Positions 15,701 through 23,498 of a stretch of DNA of 64,000 nucleotides are shown here, one piece after another. The notes below the pieces were generated by a model that saw only the letters and a list, made by a program, of their open reading frames with translations, did no database searches and was not told where the DNA came from. The DNA comes from Aeromicrobium sp. 9AM (GTDB lineage: Bacteria; Actinomycetota; Actinomycetes; Propionibacteriales; Nocardioidaceae), in the NCBI RefSeq assembly GCF_902506105.1, contig NZ_LR733304.1, positions 868,001 to 932,000 of the forward strand, in the 5' to 3' direction. Made by a program: the position numbers and the translations under genes. Within the stretch, counting starts at the first letter, position 1; each line of letters opens with the position of its first letter.

Positions 15701-16366
15701 CGCTGAGCTGTTGAGCAGCTGCGCGGCGGTGACGTCGGTCTTCGCCGTGTCGACGAACGCGCCGTCGAGGTAGAGCGTCGTCTGGTGCTTGGCGGTGTCG
15801 AGGGTGACCGTCACGGTCTTCCACCCGTCAGTCGGCAGCGCGGCATAGCCGGTCGTGTACGACTCGTCGCCCGGAGGCGCGGCCTTGACGGCTGCGCGCA
15901 GGTTGCCGTCGCCGTTGCTCGGCGCAGCGAACAGGTAGTGGTTGGTGTCCTGGCCGATGTCGAAGATGCGTTGCCAGGAGCCGCCGGAGCCGTCCCACTT
16001 GACCCGCGCGGAGACCGTGAGGTCGGTGGCGCTGCCGAGCAGGTTCTTGGGCAGGTCGACGTACGCGCCGGTGGAGCTCTGTGAGCCACCTGGCAGGTCG
16101 AGGGCCTCGTCGCCGGCCTCAGCGCCGGGCACGGACGTCGCCGTGGCCTTGTTGACGATCGTGGCGTCGACGCCGTGACCGCTGCGATCGACGAGCGTCC
16201 CGGTGCTCGCCGGGTCACCGTCGAAGTCGTAGTGCGCGATGAGGTGGTCTGGGTCCGGCGCCGCCGCCACAGCGGCATGTGCCGGAGTCGAGACCAGGGT
16301 CATGGCGGCGAGCGCCCCCGCGGCTGTCGCCGCGATTCCCCTGGCCCCCCGAATGCGTTGCATCAT
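12707..16366 (-). CDS. Secreted multidomain glycoside hydrolase (LamG, Big_4, GH-A barrel, CBMs)
   Basis: 1219 residues. A signal peptide ends near AHA at residue 31. Order: LamG/concanavalin-type domain (about 42-262, HYDFDGD to FQVYDQAL), a Big_4 Ig-like domain (about 275-340), a clan GH-A-like barrel (about 345-690) and two or three CBM6/35-like beta-sandwich modules (YEAEDATYTGGG, YEAENAVLKGA, YEAENATAAGT). The barrel has a classic NEP acid/base motif (FVPFNEPEG, Glu near 472) and a strand INVNEYAF with the likely nucleophile near 588, most like GH39 or related retaining families; I cannot fix the family. It is last in the transporter/GH31/GH127 operon and is probably the extracellular depolymerase for an arabinose- or xylose-containing plant glycan. 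Confidence 0.75.
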   Translation of the reverse strand: MMQRIRGARGIAATAAGALAAMTLVSTPAHAAVAAAPDPDHLIAHYDFDGDPASTGTLVDRSGHGVDATIVNKATATSVPGAEAGDEALDLPGGSQSSTGAYVDLPKNLLGSATDLTVSARVKWDGSGGSWQRIFDIGQDTNHYLFAAPSNGDGNLRAAVKAAPPGDESYTTGYAALPTDGWKTVTVTLDTAKHQTTLYLDGAFVDTAKTDVTAAQLLNSSATRAGYIGKSQFGNDPLFSGALDDFQVYDQALTADQISGLVDEVPTLTKLADTSFDVRTNIGEAPALPATIRATYSDGFDRNVPTTWDTVDPSKYASLGQFTVDGTAGGQDITADVTVTKPNQVTIDLAKNTGGFHGGASGTLYGIYGTGVPTSNLLEGMKLRTVSTKAQDGPQHPGADALEVVKPLADSTGGDTYIYMTDIYRGFPYQWPGDTPEAKLDDFKAKIAKQVDQVLTMPKTYQKHVVFVPFNEPEGNMFGTGEWSYNKVSWLDNPKDYFKAWDDVYALIKGKMPDARISGPNTSILYTQIQGWLKHVVDAKTVPDVMTWHELSNPASIRTNVAKYRTWEAAAFDGTAYAGKKLPINVNEYAFNYHTSVPGQMIQWVSAIEDSKIDADIAYWNIDGNLSDSAVQANRGNGQWWLLNAYGNMTGHTVAVTPPKPNANYTLQGVATYDPAKIQARAIIGGASGKSAVQFDHVSTKRFGKSAHVLVQEIPWTGQIGDSPQPATVAEFDTKLKSGSVALDFGEGKLPALKESSAYQVILSPGSSTTSPSKAPKLWQKTYEAEDATYTGGGYSKNGPEGSPGDVSKFYTSGGYDVGGLRTSSDGVLSFKVSVPKAGTYDLSVFANSLNTFDKVAEQGPTNVFLNVDGAAEQQIYLPLGYKWVVWDHTDAKVKLTAGDHTISLAAKSLNGSKSTKGDAIIDKMDLSLANPAAKTSVYEAENAVLKGAKPVYSRKHVSGSGTVPLGKRGSATFWVYAAKDGEATLNLRASGHGTARLSVNDKTLATVKRSIPAAKVFLRGGVNKVVVTGHSGSLAVDALGVRASKGTLPTKSYEAENATAAGTAMAETYSLASGGKAVTGIGGDHGNKNTLTFKVTASKAGTDMVTVRYSNPEQSPATHYNPDPLARHADVSINGGKVQRVWFPHSFHQNNFWELSFPAKLAKGKNTIRFASQELPNFDGKTYASDTYEELLRSKFAPIIDRISITPLSDKKSLTSKR

Positions 16367-16381
16367 CTCTGCTCCGTTCCC

Positions 16382-18340
16382 TTAATCGTTGGATCGTGCT
16401 GGTGCGTCGTGGTCGGCGAGGGCAGGTGTCCAGACCCGCATCGTCGAGGGGCCCCGGTTGGCCCACTGGTGGTACGGCCGGAACGTCACGACCGACGGTT
16501 CGTCGAGCCGGCTGCGCTCGACGGCGAACTCCTCGTCGTACGGGAGGGTGTGCTCCTCACCGTCGACCCGCCTGAGCTGCACGGACACGGTGGCACCGCC
16601 GCCCTCGGCGGGGGCCACGTGTGAGGCGTCGATCGCGATGTCGTTGACCGTGACCCCGGCCGGCAGGTCCACGTCCTCGACCGCGAGCACGAACGGGCCG
16701 CGCTCGATTGCGACCTGGCCGCGGACCGCGTCGATGCGCGGGTCGGGCCGGGTGACACGGGGCGGCATCGGCAGCTGAAGCACGTACGGGCTGCCCGCCG
16801 GGCGTGGTCCGCTGATGACGACCGTCTCGTCGGTTGCCACGACGCGGTCGATGCCGTCCGACAGCACCGCTGTGCCTCGGGCCCACGCTGGCACGCGGAG
16901 GACGATCGACGACTCGGCGTCGAGGTCGTCGAGCAAGGTCAGCGACACCGACTGCTCGTACGGGTAGCCGGTCCGCACCTCGGCGCTCACGGTCGCGCCG
17001 CTGTCGAGCCGCGCGCGGATCGTCATGTCGGCGTACTGGTGGATGTGCAGCGCGTGGTCCGAGGTGCTGGCGAAGTACATCCCGATGTTGGCCAGCGTGC
17101 GAGCCACGTTGGTCGGGCAGCACGAGACCTCGAACCACGGCGCGCGCAGGGTCGCCAGCGCCCGCGCGCTGTGGTGCTCCTCGTCCGGCACGGTCCCGGC
17201 GACGCGCTGGTGGAGCGTGTTGACGTAGAAGAATGCCTTGCCGTCGGCCCGCGGCGAGCTGATGACGTTGTTGTAGAGGGTGCGCTCGATCAGGTCGGCG
17301 TGGCGCTGGTCGCCGGTGGCCAGCAGCAGCCGCCAGCTCAGCATGACCGAGGCGATCCCGGCGCACGTCTCGGCGTACGCCCGGTCGGGCGGCAGCTCGA
17401 AGTCGTCGCCGAACGCCTCGTCCTGGTGGTGCGCGCCCATGCCGCCGGTCAGGTACGTCCGGCGGGCGACGGCGTGCTCCCACTGCCGGTTGACCGCCTG
17501 CAGCAGCTCGTCGTCGCCGACGTCGACCGCGACGTCGACCGCTCCGGCGGCGAGATACAACGCGCGGACGGCGTGCCCGCGCAGCGTGTCGGCCTCGCGG
17601 ACCGGCACGTCGTCCTGGAAGTACGCCGCGCCGAACTCGATCTCGCCGAGCGTCCCGTGGCCGCGCCGGTCGACGAAGTACCGCGCCAGCTCGAGGTACC
17701 TGCCGGTTGAGCCGACCTCGCCGGTTGAGCCGACCTCGCCGGTTGAGCCTGTCGAAACCCCGCCCGTCGCCCGGTGCAGCTCCATCAGCGCGAGCTCGAT
17801 CTCCGGGTGCCCGCACACGGCGTTGCGGCCGTCGGGTCCGAACTCGGCGTACACATGATCGGCCAGCCTGGCCGCCACGCGCGGCAGGTCGCTGTCGATG
17901 CCGGCGCGGAGCGCAGCGGCGGCGGCCTGGAACAGGTGACCGAAGCAGTAGAGCTCGTGCCCCCACTCCAGGTCGGAGTAGCGCGGACGTTGCCCCGGGT
18001 GACCGAAGGCGGTGTGCAGGTAGCCGTCGCCCTCCTGCGCCGCCGCGACCCGGCCAACGAGCTCCTTGTACTGCGCGTCGAGGCCCGCCTCGGGCTCACG
18101 GAGCTCCCACGCCATGGCCTCGAGCAGCTTGTAGACCTCCGAGTCGACGAACTCGACCCCCGCGTGCACGTACGCCTCGCCGGTCGCGGCCGCGTCGAAG
18201 TTGCCGACCCAGCCGATGCGCTCGACCCAGTGCAGGCAGTGCTGGATGATCGCCTGCTCGTTGAGCCTCTGGTAGTCGCCCCAGAAGCCGCCGTCGATCG
18301 TCAGCTCGTCAGGTTCGAGCGGACGCAGTGGTGTGGTCAC
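16382..18340 (-). CDS. GH127 beta-L-arabinofuranosidase
   Basis: 652 residues without a signal peptide, hence cytoplasmic. It matches the GH127 (formerly DUF1680) family: DGGFWGDYQRLNEQ at the N-terminus, an (alpha/alpha)6 barrel and beta-sandwich C-terminus. The cysteine-zinc active site is visible: Glu324 and Cys326 in YAETCAGI, and Cys407-Cys408 in SCCPTN, equivalent to Glu338, Cys340, Cys417 (nucleophile) and Cys418 of the bifidobacterial enzyme HypBA1. It would release beta-L-arabinofuranose from imported oligosaccharides. The ATG overlaps the GH31 stop by four bases. Around residues 194-213 the protein has a Ser/Thr/Gly-rich insertion encoded by tandem repeats (see 17702-17759). Confidence 0.9.
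   Translation of the reverse strand: MTTPLRPLEPDELTIDGGFWGDYQRLNEQAIIQHCLHWVERIGWVGNFDAAATGEAYVHAGVEFVDSEVYKLLEAMAWELREPEAGLDAQYKELVGRVAAAQEGDGYLHTAFGHPGQRPRYSDLEWGHELYCFGHLFQAAAAALRAGIDSDLPRVAARLADHVYAEFGPDGRNAVCGHPEIELALMELHRATGGVSTGSTGEVGSTGEVGSTGRYLELARYFVDRRGHGTLGEIEFGAAYFQDDVPVREADTLRGHAVRALYLAAGAVDVAVDVGDDELLQAVNRQWEHAVARRTYLTGGMGAHHQDEAFGDDFELPPDRAYAETCAGIASVMLSWRLLLATGDQRHADLIERTLYNNVISSPRADGKAFFYVNTLHQRVAGTVPDEEHHSARALATLRAPWFEVSCCPTNVARTLANIGMYFASTSDHALHIHQYADMTIRARLDSGATVSAEVRTGYPYEQSVSLTLLDDLDAESSIVLRVPAWARGTAVLSDGIDRVVATDETVVISGPRPAGSPYVLQLPMPPRVTRPDPRIDAVRGQVAIERGPFVLAVEDVDLPAGVTVNDIAIDASHVAPAEGGGATVSVQLRRVDGEEHTLPYDEEFAVERSRLDEPSVVTFRPYHQWANRGPSTMRVWTPALADHDAPARSND
17702..17759. 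repeat. In-frame 18-base tandem repeat with GGTTGAGCCTGTCGAAACC element inside GH127
   Basis: Two identical 18-base units (17702-17719, 17720-17737) are followed by a third, variant unit that ends in GGTTGAGCCTGTCGAAACC (17741-17759). That last sequence and its complement recur between genes in many actinobacterial genomes (from memory, not searched). Here it is in the coding frame and gives a repeated STGEVG stretch, so the enzyme carries an insertion without frameshift. Confidence 0.75.
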
Positions 18341-20343
18341 ATGCTCTCCAGCACGGCCGAGCCGTCGATGACGAAGACCGGGATCGACGAGATCGGCGCG
18401 TCCGAGACGTGCGTCGAGCCGCCCTCAAAGACCTCGCGCGTACGCACGTCGACCCAGCGGTGGCCGGCCGGCAGGTAGACATCGCGAGACGTCGCGCCCG
18501 GCTCGGTCACCGGGGCGACCAGGATCGAGTCGCCGAACATGAACTCGTCCTCGACCTGCCACGCCTGCGGGTCGTCGGCGTGGTCGACGAACAGCGGTCG
18601 CATGGGCGGCAGCCCGGTCTCCGAGGCGATCGTCATGTGCTCGTGGATGTACGGCCGCAGGCGCTCGCGCAGCCGGAGCTGCTCGGCGATGATCTCGTAC
18701 GCCTCGTCGCCGTACGACCAGACCTCGTTGGGTCCGCCGGTCTGGGCGTAGCCGGTCGGCGTACGCGGGTCGCGGTCGCCGTGCAGGCGGAACAGCGGGC
18801 AGAAGACGCCGAACTGGAACCAGCGGACCATGAGCTCCTGGTATGCCGGATCGCTCGCGTCGCCGCCGTGGAAGCCGCCGATGTCGGTGGTCCACCACGG
18901 GATGCCCGAGATCGCGATGTTGAGGCCGGCGCGCACCTGCTGGGTCAGCGAGAGCCACGTGGCCGGGATGTCGCCGGACCACACCGCCGCGCCGTAGCGC
19001 TGCGAACCGGCCCACGCCGAGCGGCACAGCAGCACCGTCGGGTCCTGCCCCGCCGACGCCATGCCCTCGGCGAACATCCGGGCGTTGTCGCGCGGATAGA
19101 TGTTGGCGACCTCGGCGCCCGGACCGGCATACAGGGCGAGGTTGGCCGGGTGGGCGGGGTTGAGCTCTGGCTCGCAGGCGTCGAGCCAGAACACCTTGAT
19201 GCCCAGGTCGAGGTAGTTCTGCTTGACCAGGCCCCAGACGTACTCACGTGTCTCGGGGTTGGTGGGGTCGTAGAACGCCAGGGGGAGTGGCGTCGTCATG
19301 CCCTTGTCCTGAATGGTCTGGTGGAACTCGATGCCCTGGTCAGAGCCCACGAGCAGCCCGCCGTCGCGGTAGTCGGCGAAGTTCTCCGACAGCGGCGAGA
19401 CCGTCGGCCAGATCGACACCATCAGCTCGATGCCCATGCCGCCCAGCTCGTCGACCATGCCTTGGGGATCGGGCCACTCGGCCTCGTCGAAGCGGTAGTC
19501 ACCCATCGCCGACCAGTGGAAGTAATCCGTGACGATGACCGACATCGGCAGGTCGCGGCGACGGTGCTCACGGGCGACGCCCATCAGCTCCTCCTGGTCG
19601 AGGTAGCGCAGCTTGCTCTGCCAGAAGCCGCTCGCCCAGTCGGGCAGGTCGGGGACGTGGCCGGTCGCGTCGGCATAGCTGCCGAGGATCGCGCCGGGCG
19701 TCGGGGCCGCGCTGAACCAGTAGTCGAGGCCGCGAGCCTGCGTCGCAGTCCACCGCGTGACGTCGTCGTTGAACTCGGCGCGGCCGATGCCGGGCATGTT
19801 CCACAGCAGGCCGTAGCCCCGGCTGGACAGCACGAACGGGATGTTGACCTCGGCGTTGCGCTGGACGAGGTCGAGCGACAGGCCCTTGAGGTTGAGCCGT
19901 CCGTGGGTGCGCTGGCCCATGCCGTAGAGCCGCTCGCCGTCGTACGCGCTGAACTGCTGGTGGATCTCGTACGCCCCGGCGCGGTTGCCCTGGAACACCC
20001 GCGATCCCGGCATCCAGAAGTGCTCGCGGCTCTCGGCCAGCAGCTCCTCGCCCGTGCTGGTGCGCAGGAACCGGATGAGCGGCTCGGGGTAGGCCTGTTC
20101 CCTCGAGAAGGTGACCTCGACGGTCGCCTCGCCGTGCACCAGCAGCGCGCGGTCGTCCTCGATCTTGATGATCGGGTCCTGCGAGCCGTCCGGTACGTCG
20201 TCGAGCGCACCGACCGAGTCGGTGGGGATCGCGAACTGCGCCGCGCGTACGCGGACGGAGTCCTTGCCCCACGGCTCGATGCGAAGGCGTTCGTGACGGT
20301 GCTGGACCTCGAGGGCCGAGCCTTCGATGCGGAACATGTTCAT
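18337..20343 (-). CDS. GH31 glycosidase (alpha-xylosidase-like, YicI group)
   Basis: 668 residues, cytoplasmic. N-terminal beta-sandwich, then a (beta/alpha)8 barrel. The catalytic nucleophile is Asp388 in VFWLDACEPE and the acid/base Asp458 in WSGDIPATW, both in the expected GH31 context; GMGQRTHG and PWWTTDIGGF are further family marks. The WLDACEPE form resembles alpha-xylosidases more than starch alpha-glucosidases, but alpha-galactosidase or other specificities occur in GH31. An AGGAGC ribosome site supports ATG 20343. It lies between the ABC permeases and GH127 (four-base overlap) in a glycan-utilisation operon, so it probably trims alpha-linked xylose or a similar residue from imported oligosaccharides. 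Confidence 0.88.
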   Translation of the reverse strand: MNMFRIEGSALEVQHRHERLRIEPWGKDSVRVRAAQFAIPTDSVGALDDVPDGSQDPIIKIEDDRALLVHGEATVEVTFSREQAYPEPLIRFLRTSTGEELLAESREHFWMPGSRVFQGNRAGAYEIHQQFSAYDGERLYGMGQRTHGRLNLKGLSLDLVQRNAEVNIPFVLSSRGYGLLWNMPGIGRAEFNDDVTRWTATQARGLDYWFSAAPTPGAILGSYADATGHVPDLPDWASGFWQSKLRYLDQEELMGVAREHRRRDLPMSVIVTDYFHWSAMGDYRFDEAEWPDPQGMVDELGGMGIELMVSIWPTVSPLSENFADYRDGGLLVGSDQGIEFHQTIQDKGMTTPLPLAFYDPTNPETREYVWGLVKQNYLDLGIKVFWLDACEPELNPAHPANLALYAGPGAEVANIYPRDNARMFAEGMASAGQDPTVLLCRSAWAGSQRYGAAVWSGDIPATWLSLTQQVRAGLNIAISGIPWWTTDIGGFHGGDASDPAYQELMVRWFQFGVFCPLFRLHGDRDPRTPTGYAQTGGPNEVWSYGDEAYEIIAEQLRLRERLRPYIHEHMTIASETGLPPMRPLFVDHADDPQAWQVEDEFMFGDSILVAPVTEPGATSRDVYLPAGHRWVDVRTREVFEGGSTHVSDAPISSIPVFVIDGSAVLESM

Positions 20344-20376
20344 GGTGGTGGGAAGCTCCTGTGCTGGTGGGTTGAG

Positions 20377-21195
20377 TCAGTCCTTGACGGCGCCCGCGGT
20401 GACGCCGGCTGCGACGTACCGCTGGGCGACGACCAGGAGGAAGGCGGCGGGGATCGAGGCGACGACAGCGGTCGCCATGATCGAGTTCCACTCCTGGTTG
20501 TTGTTGCCGATGTACTTGTAGATGCCGAGGGTGATCGGCTGCATGGATCCGCCGCTGTTGAGCGTGCTGGCGAAGATGAAGTCCGACCAGGCCCAGAGGA
20601 ACGCGAACAGCGAGACCGTCACGATCGGGTTGCGGCTGACCGGCAGCACGATCGACACGAACGTGCGCCAGCTGCCGGCGCCGTCGAGCTTCGCGGCCTG
20701 GATCAGCTCGTCGGGGATGCCCGACATGAACGCCGTGAAGATCAGGACGCCGAAGGGCACGGCGAGGGTCGAGTCGGCGATGACCAGGCCCCACCAGGTG
20801 TTGATGATCCCGACGTTCAGGAAGATGGAGTAGAACCCCATCGCCATGATGATCCCGGGGATCATCTGCGCCATCAGCAGGATGAAGGTCAGCGGCTTGC
20901 CGCCCATCGGGCGCAGCTTCGCCAGTGAGTACGCCGCGGGGGCCGACACGGCGAGCGTGAGCGCCACCGTGCCGATGCCGATGGCGAGGCTGGTGCCGAG
21001 GTAGGGCAGCTGGTCGTTGAGCACCGCGCGGTATCCGCTGAACGTCGGGTGCAGCGGCAACAGGTAGGGCGGGTCGCGGCGCATGTCGCCCGTACGCATG
21101 AGGGAGACGTTCAGCATCCAGTAGACCGGGAACAGCATGAACGCGGTCAGCACGACGCCGATGACGGTCTTGGGGGTGCTCCGGGAGGTCTTCAT
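20377..21195 (-). CDS. ABC sugar transporter permease (MalG type)
   Basis: 272 residues with six membrane segments. The cytoplasmic EAA loop is seen as IQAAKLDGAGSWRTFVSIVLPVSRNPIV, which docks to the transporter ATPase. The start is the ATG at 21195 (MKTSRSTPKTVIGVVL); the open frame further upstream belongs to another frame of the partner permease. It overlaps the partner stop by four bases. It is the second of two channel subunits for the sugar-binding lipoprotein encoded two genes upstream. Confidence 0.92.
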   Translation of the reverse strand: MKTSRSTPKTVIGVVLTAFMLFPVYWMLNVSLMRTGDMRRDPPYLLPLHPTFSGYRAVLNDQLPYLGTSLAIGIGTVALTLAVSAPAAYSLAKLRPMGGKPLTFILLMAQMIPGIIMAMGFYSIFLNVGIINTWWGLVIADSTLAVPFGVLIFTAFMSGIPDELIQAAKLDGAGSWRTFVSIVLPVSRNPIVTVSLFAFLWAWSDFIFASTLNSGGSMQPITLGIYKYIGNNNQEWNSIMATAVVASIPAAFLLVVAQRYVAAGVTAGAVKD

Positions 21196-22145
21196 CGCGA
21201 CGCCTCCGAGCTCTGGAACTTGATGTAGAGCAGGCCGCACAGCATCGCCACGATGATCAGCAGGTTGCCGACGGCCGCGCCGGGCCCGAAGTGGGGGAGC
21301 AGCGAGCCGAACCCGAGCTCGTACGACCAGGTGGACAGCGTGGTCGAGGAGTTGCCCGGCCCGCCGCGGGTCATGATCCAGATGATGTCGAAGACCTTGA
21401 GCGTGTAGACGAAGCCCAGCAGCAGCGTGATCGCCGAGACGGGCCGCAGCAACGGCAGCGTGATGTGCCGGAACGTCTGCCAGCTGCTGGCGCCGTCCAG
21501 CGACGCTGCCTCGAAGAGGTTGTCGGGGATGTTCTGCAGCCCGCTGTAGAGGATCACGAGGTTGAACGGGATGCCGATCCAGATGTTCGCCAGGATCACG
21601 GCGACGAGCGACCAGGTCGGCGACGTCAGCCAGTTGATGTCGGGCAGGCCGAATGCGTTGAGGGCGGTGTTGACCACGCCGGAGTCGCTGTTGAGCATCC
21701 ACGACCAGGTCGACGCCGAGACGATCATCGGCAGCAGCCACGGCACGAGGAACAGCGCTCGCAGGGTCGACGAGAGCCGGAAGTTGTTGTTGAAGAACAC
21801 GGCCAGCGCGAGACCGATCGCATACTGGAAGGCGATCGACACGACCACGAAGATCGCGGTGTGGATCACCGCCGGCCAGAAGGTCGGGTCCGCGAAGACC
21901 TCACGGAAGTTGTCGAGGCCGATGAACGGGGCGTCACCGGAGACGAACGAGCGCACGGTGTAGTCGCGCAGGCTGAGATCGAGGTTGCGGTAGAGCGGGT
22001 AGGCGTAGAACGCGATCAGGTAGATCACGACCGGCGCCAGGTAGGCCCACGCGATGAAGCGGGGGAGGCGAGGGACCCGGGGCCCCCGCGCCGAGACCTG
22101 GGTCTCGACGCGGGGCACCCGGATGGCGGCCCTGGTGTTGCTCAT
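21192..22145 (-). CDS. ABC sugar transporter permease (MalF type)
   Basis: 317 residues with about six membrane segments after a basic N-terminal tail. The EAA motif is FEAASLDGASSWQTFRHITLPLLRPV. It follows the binding-protein gene by 27 bases and overlaps the MalG-type gene, forming the usual binding protein-permease-permease order of CUT1 carbohydrate transporters. No ATP-binding subunit is encoded in the operon; as in many actinobacteria a shared MsiK-like ATPase elsewhere in the chromosome would be needed. Confidence 0.92.
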   Translation of the reverse strand: MSNTRAAIRVPRVETQVSARGPRVPRLPRFIAWAYLAPVVIYLIAFYAYPLYRNLDLSLRDYTVRSFVSGDAPFIGLDNFREVFADPTFWPAVIHTAIFVVVSIAFQYAIGLALAVFFNNNFRLSSTLRALFLVPWLLPMIVSASTWSWMLNSDSGVVNTALNAFGLPDINWLTSPTWSLVAVILANIWIGIPFNLVILYSGLQNIPDNLFEAASLDGASSWQTFRHITLPLLRPVSAITLLLGFVYTLKVFDIIWIMTRGGPGNSSTTLSTWSYELGFGSLLPHFGPGAAVGNLLIIVAMLCGLLYIKFQSSEASR

Positions 22146-22172
22146 GATGAAGCTCCAGTCCGAGGGTTGGTG

Positions 22173-23426
22173 TTACTTGACCTTCGAGGCGGCGGCCTTC
22201 TGGGCCGTCTCCATGGCCGCCTGCGGGGAGTCCGACCCGCTCATGGCCTTCTGGAAGGCGTCCCACATCTGCTCGGAGATGATCGGGTAGTTCGTGCCGA
22301 GGTTGTCGCTCGTACGACCCTTGGCGTCGCCGACTGCCGTGACCCAGGGCGCGAGCTTCGGGTCCTTGGACGCCTGCTCCTGCTGGGCACTCTCGAGCGG
22401 CGCGATGTAGGACAGCGTCGCGTCGGTCTTCAGCAGGTTGTCGGGGCTCGTGAGGCAGTCGATGATCTTGGTCGTCTTGGCATACCGGGCCGTGTCCTTC
22501 TGCACGGGTGCGGCCACGAACTCACCGCCGGTCGGCACCGGGGCGGCGCCGCCGTCCTTGGCCGGGATCGAGATGATGCCGTACTTGAAGCCCAGCTTCT
22601 CGGCGTTGCCCATCTGCCACGTGCCGTTCTCGACGAAGCCGAACTTGCCGGTCTCGAACTCCTGCCACGCGGTCGTCTGGGTGTTGTTGATGACCGAGTT
22701 GGGCGCGTAACCCTTCGCCAGCCAGTCGTCCCACAGCTTGACCGCCGAGACGGCGTCGGCCGAGGCGAGGTCCTTGAGGTTGGCGCCGGAGCCCCAGAAC
22801 CACGGCAGGAACTGGAACGAGCCCTCCTCGGTGCCGATGCCCGAGAACGTGATGCCCTTGGACCCTTCGTCCTTGATCTTGGCGAGCGCCGCGTTGAGCG
22901 AGTCCCAGTCCTTGATCGAGGTCGGGTCGACGCCGGCCTTCTTGAGGAGGTCCTCGTTGTAATAGAGCGCGAGGGTGTTGGCGCCGATCGGCACGCCGTA
23001 CGCCTTGTCGTCGAGGATGCCGGCCGCGGCGATGTTCTTGGCGAACGGGGTGGTGTCGAGCTTGAGGTCGTCCGCCGAGGCGAGGACGCCCGCGTCGGCG
23101 AGGGTCGAGATCACCGGGTTGTCGATCACGATGACGTCGGGCGATGCGCCCTGCTGGCCGGCGAGCAGCGCCTTGCTCGTGAGGTCGGAGGTGTCGTAGC
23201 CGGTCCGCTTGATCTTGACACCGGCGTCGTCGCCGCAGGACTTCACGAGCTTGACCCAGTCGGACGAGTTGTCGAACTGCGGGTAGGGGTCCCAGAACTG
23301 GAACTGCTTGGAGCTGGATCCGCCAGAGCCACCGGAATCGCTACCGTTGGAGCATCCGGCGACCGTCCCCGCGAGCGCCAGGCCCGCGAGTGCCAGGCCG
23401 ATCGGCCGGAGTCGAGAGTGAGTCAT
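22173..23426 (-). CDS. Extracellular sugar-binding lipoprotein (ABC transporter)
   Basis: 417 residues. Lipoprotein signal with lipobox LAGTVAGCSNG, a Gly/Ser linker, then a family 1 solute-binding fold: FQFWDPYPQFDNSSDW at the N-terminus, a DVIVIDNPVI strand, GVPIGANTLALYYNEDLLKKAGV (the common hinge region of oligosaccharide binders) and GEFVAAPVQKDTARY near the end. It captures the oligosaccharide outside the membrane for the two adjacent permeases. It is the first gene of the glycan operon, and a palindrome at 23447-23460 lies 21 bases upstream of the ATG. Confidence 0.92.
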   Translation of the reverse strand: MTHSRLRPIGLALAGLALAGTVAGCSNGSDSGGSGGSSSKQFQFWDPYPQFDNSSDWVKLVKSCGDDAGVKIKRTGYDTSDLTSKALLAGQQGASPDVIVIDNPVISTLADAGVLASADDLKLDTTPFAKNIAAAGILDDKAYGVPIGANTLALYYNEDLLKKAGVDPTSIKDWDSLNAALAKIKDEGSKGITFSGIGTEEGSFQFLPWFWGSGANLKDLASADAVSAVKLWDDWLAKGYAPNSVINNTQTTAWQEFETGKFGFVENGTWQMGNAEKLGFKYGIISIPAKDGGAAPVPTGGEFVAAPVQKDTARYAKTTKIIDCLTSPDNLLKTDATLSYIAPLESAQQEQASKDPKLAPWVTAVGDAKGRTSDNLGTNYPIISEQMWDAFQKAMSGSDSPQAAMETAQKAAASKVK

Positions 23427-23446
23427 GAGTGGAACCTTTCGTGTTG

Positions 23447-23460
23447 TCGAACCGATTCGA
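23447..23460. promoter_or_regulatory. LacI-type operator before the sugar operon
   Basis: TCGAACCGATTCGA differs at one central position from the perfect palindrome TCGAACCGGTTCGA found upstream of the lacI-type gene. It lies 21 bases before the binding-protein ATG, where bound repressor would block transcription of the glycan operon. Shared sequence at both promoters supports control by the adjacent regulator. Confidence 0.7.
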
Positions 23461-23498
23461 CGATGGGCGTCGACATGCGGCGATGGGTGGGGGTGTTC

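Noticed and set aside
17702..17759. Frameshift or assembly error in GH127
   Set aside because: The repeat units are 18 bases and the third is in frame; motifs on both sides (GHPEIELALMELH and YLELARYFVDRRG) read through.
18328..20928. 866-codon open frame on the plus strand
   Set aside because: It is antisense to the GH31 and permease genes, rich in Arg/Gly/Asp/Val in a periodic way typical of high-G+C shadow frames, and has no domain.
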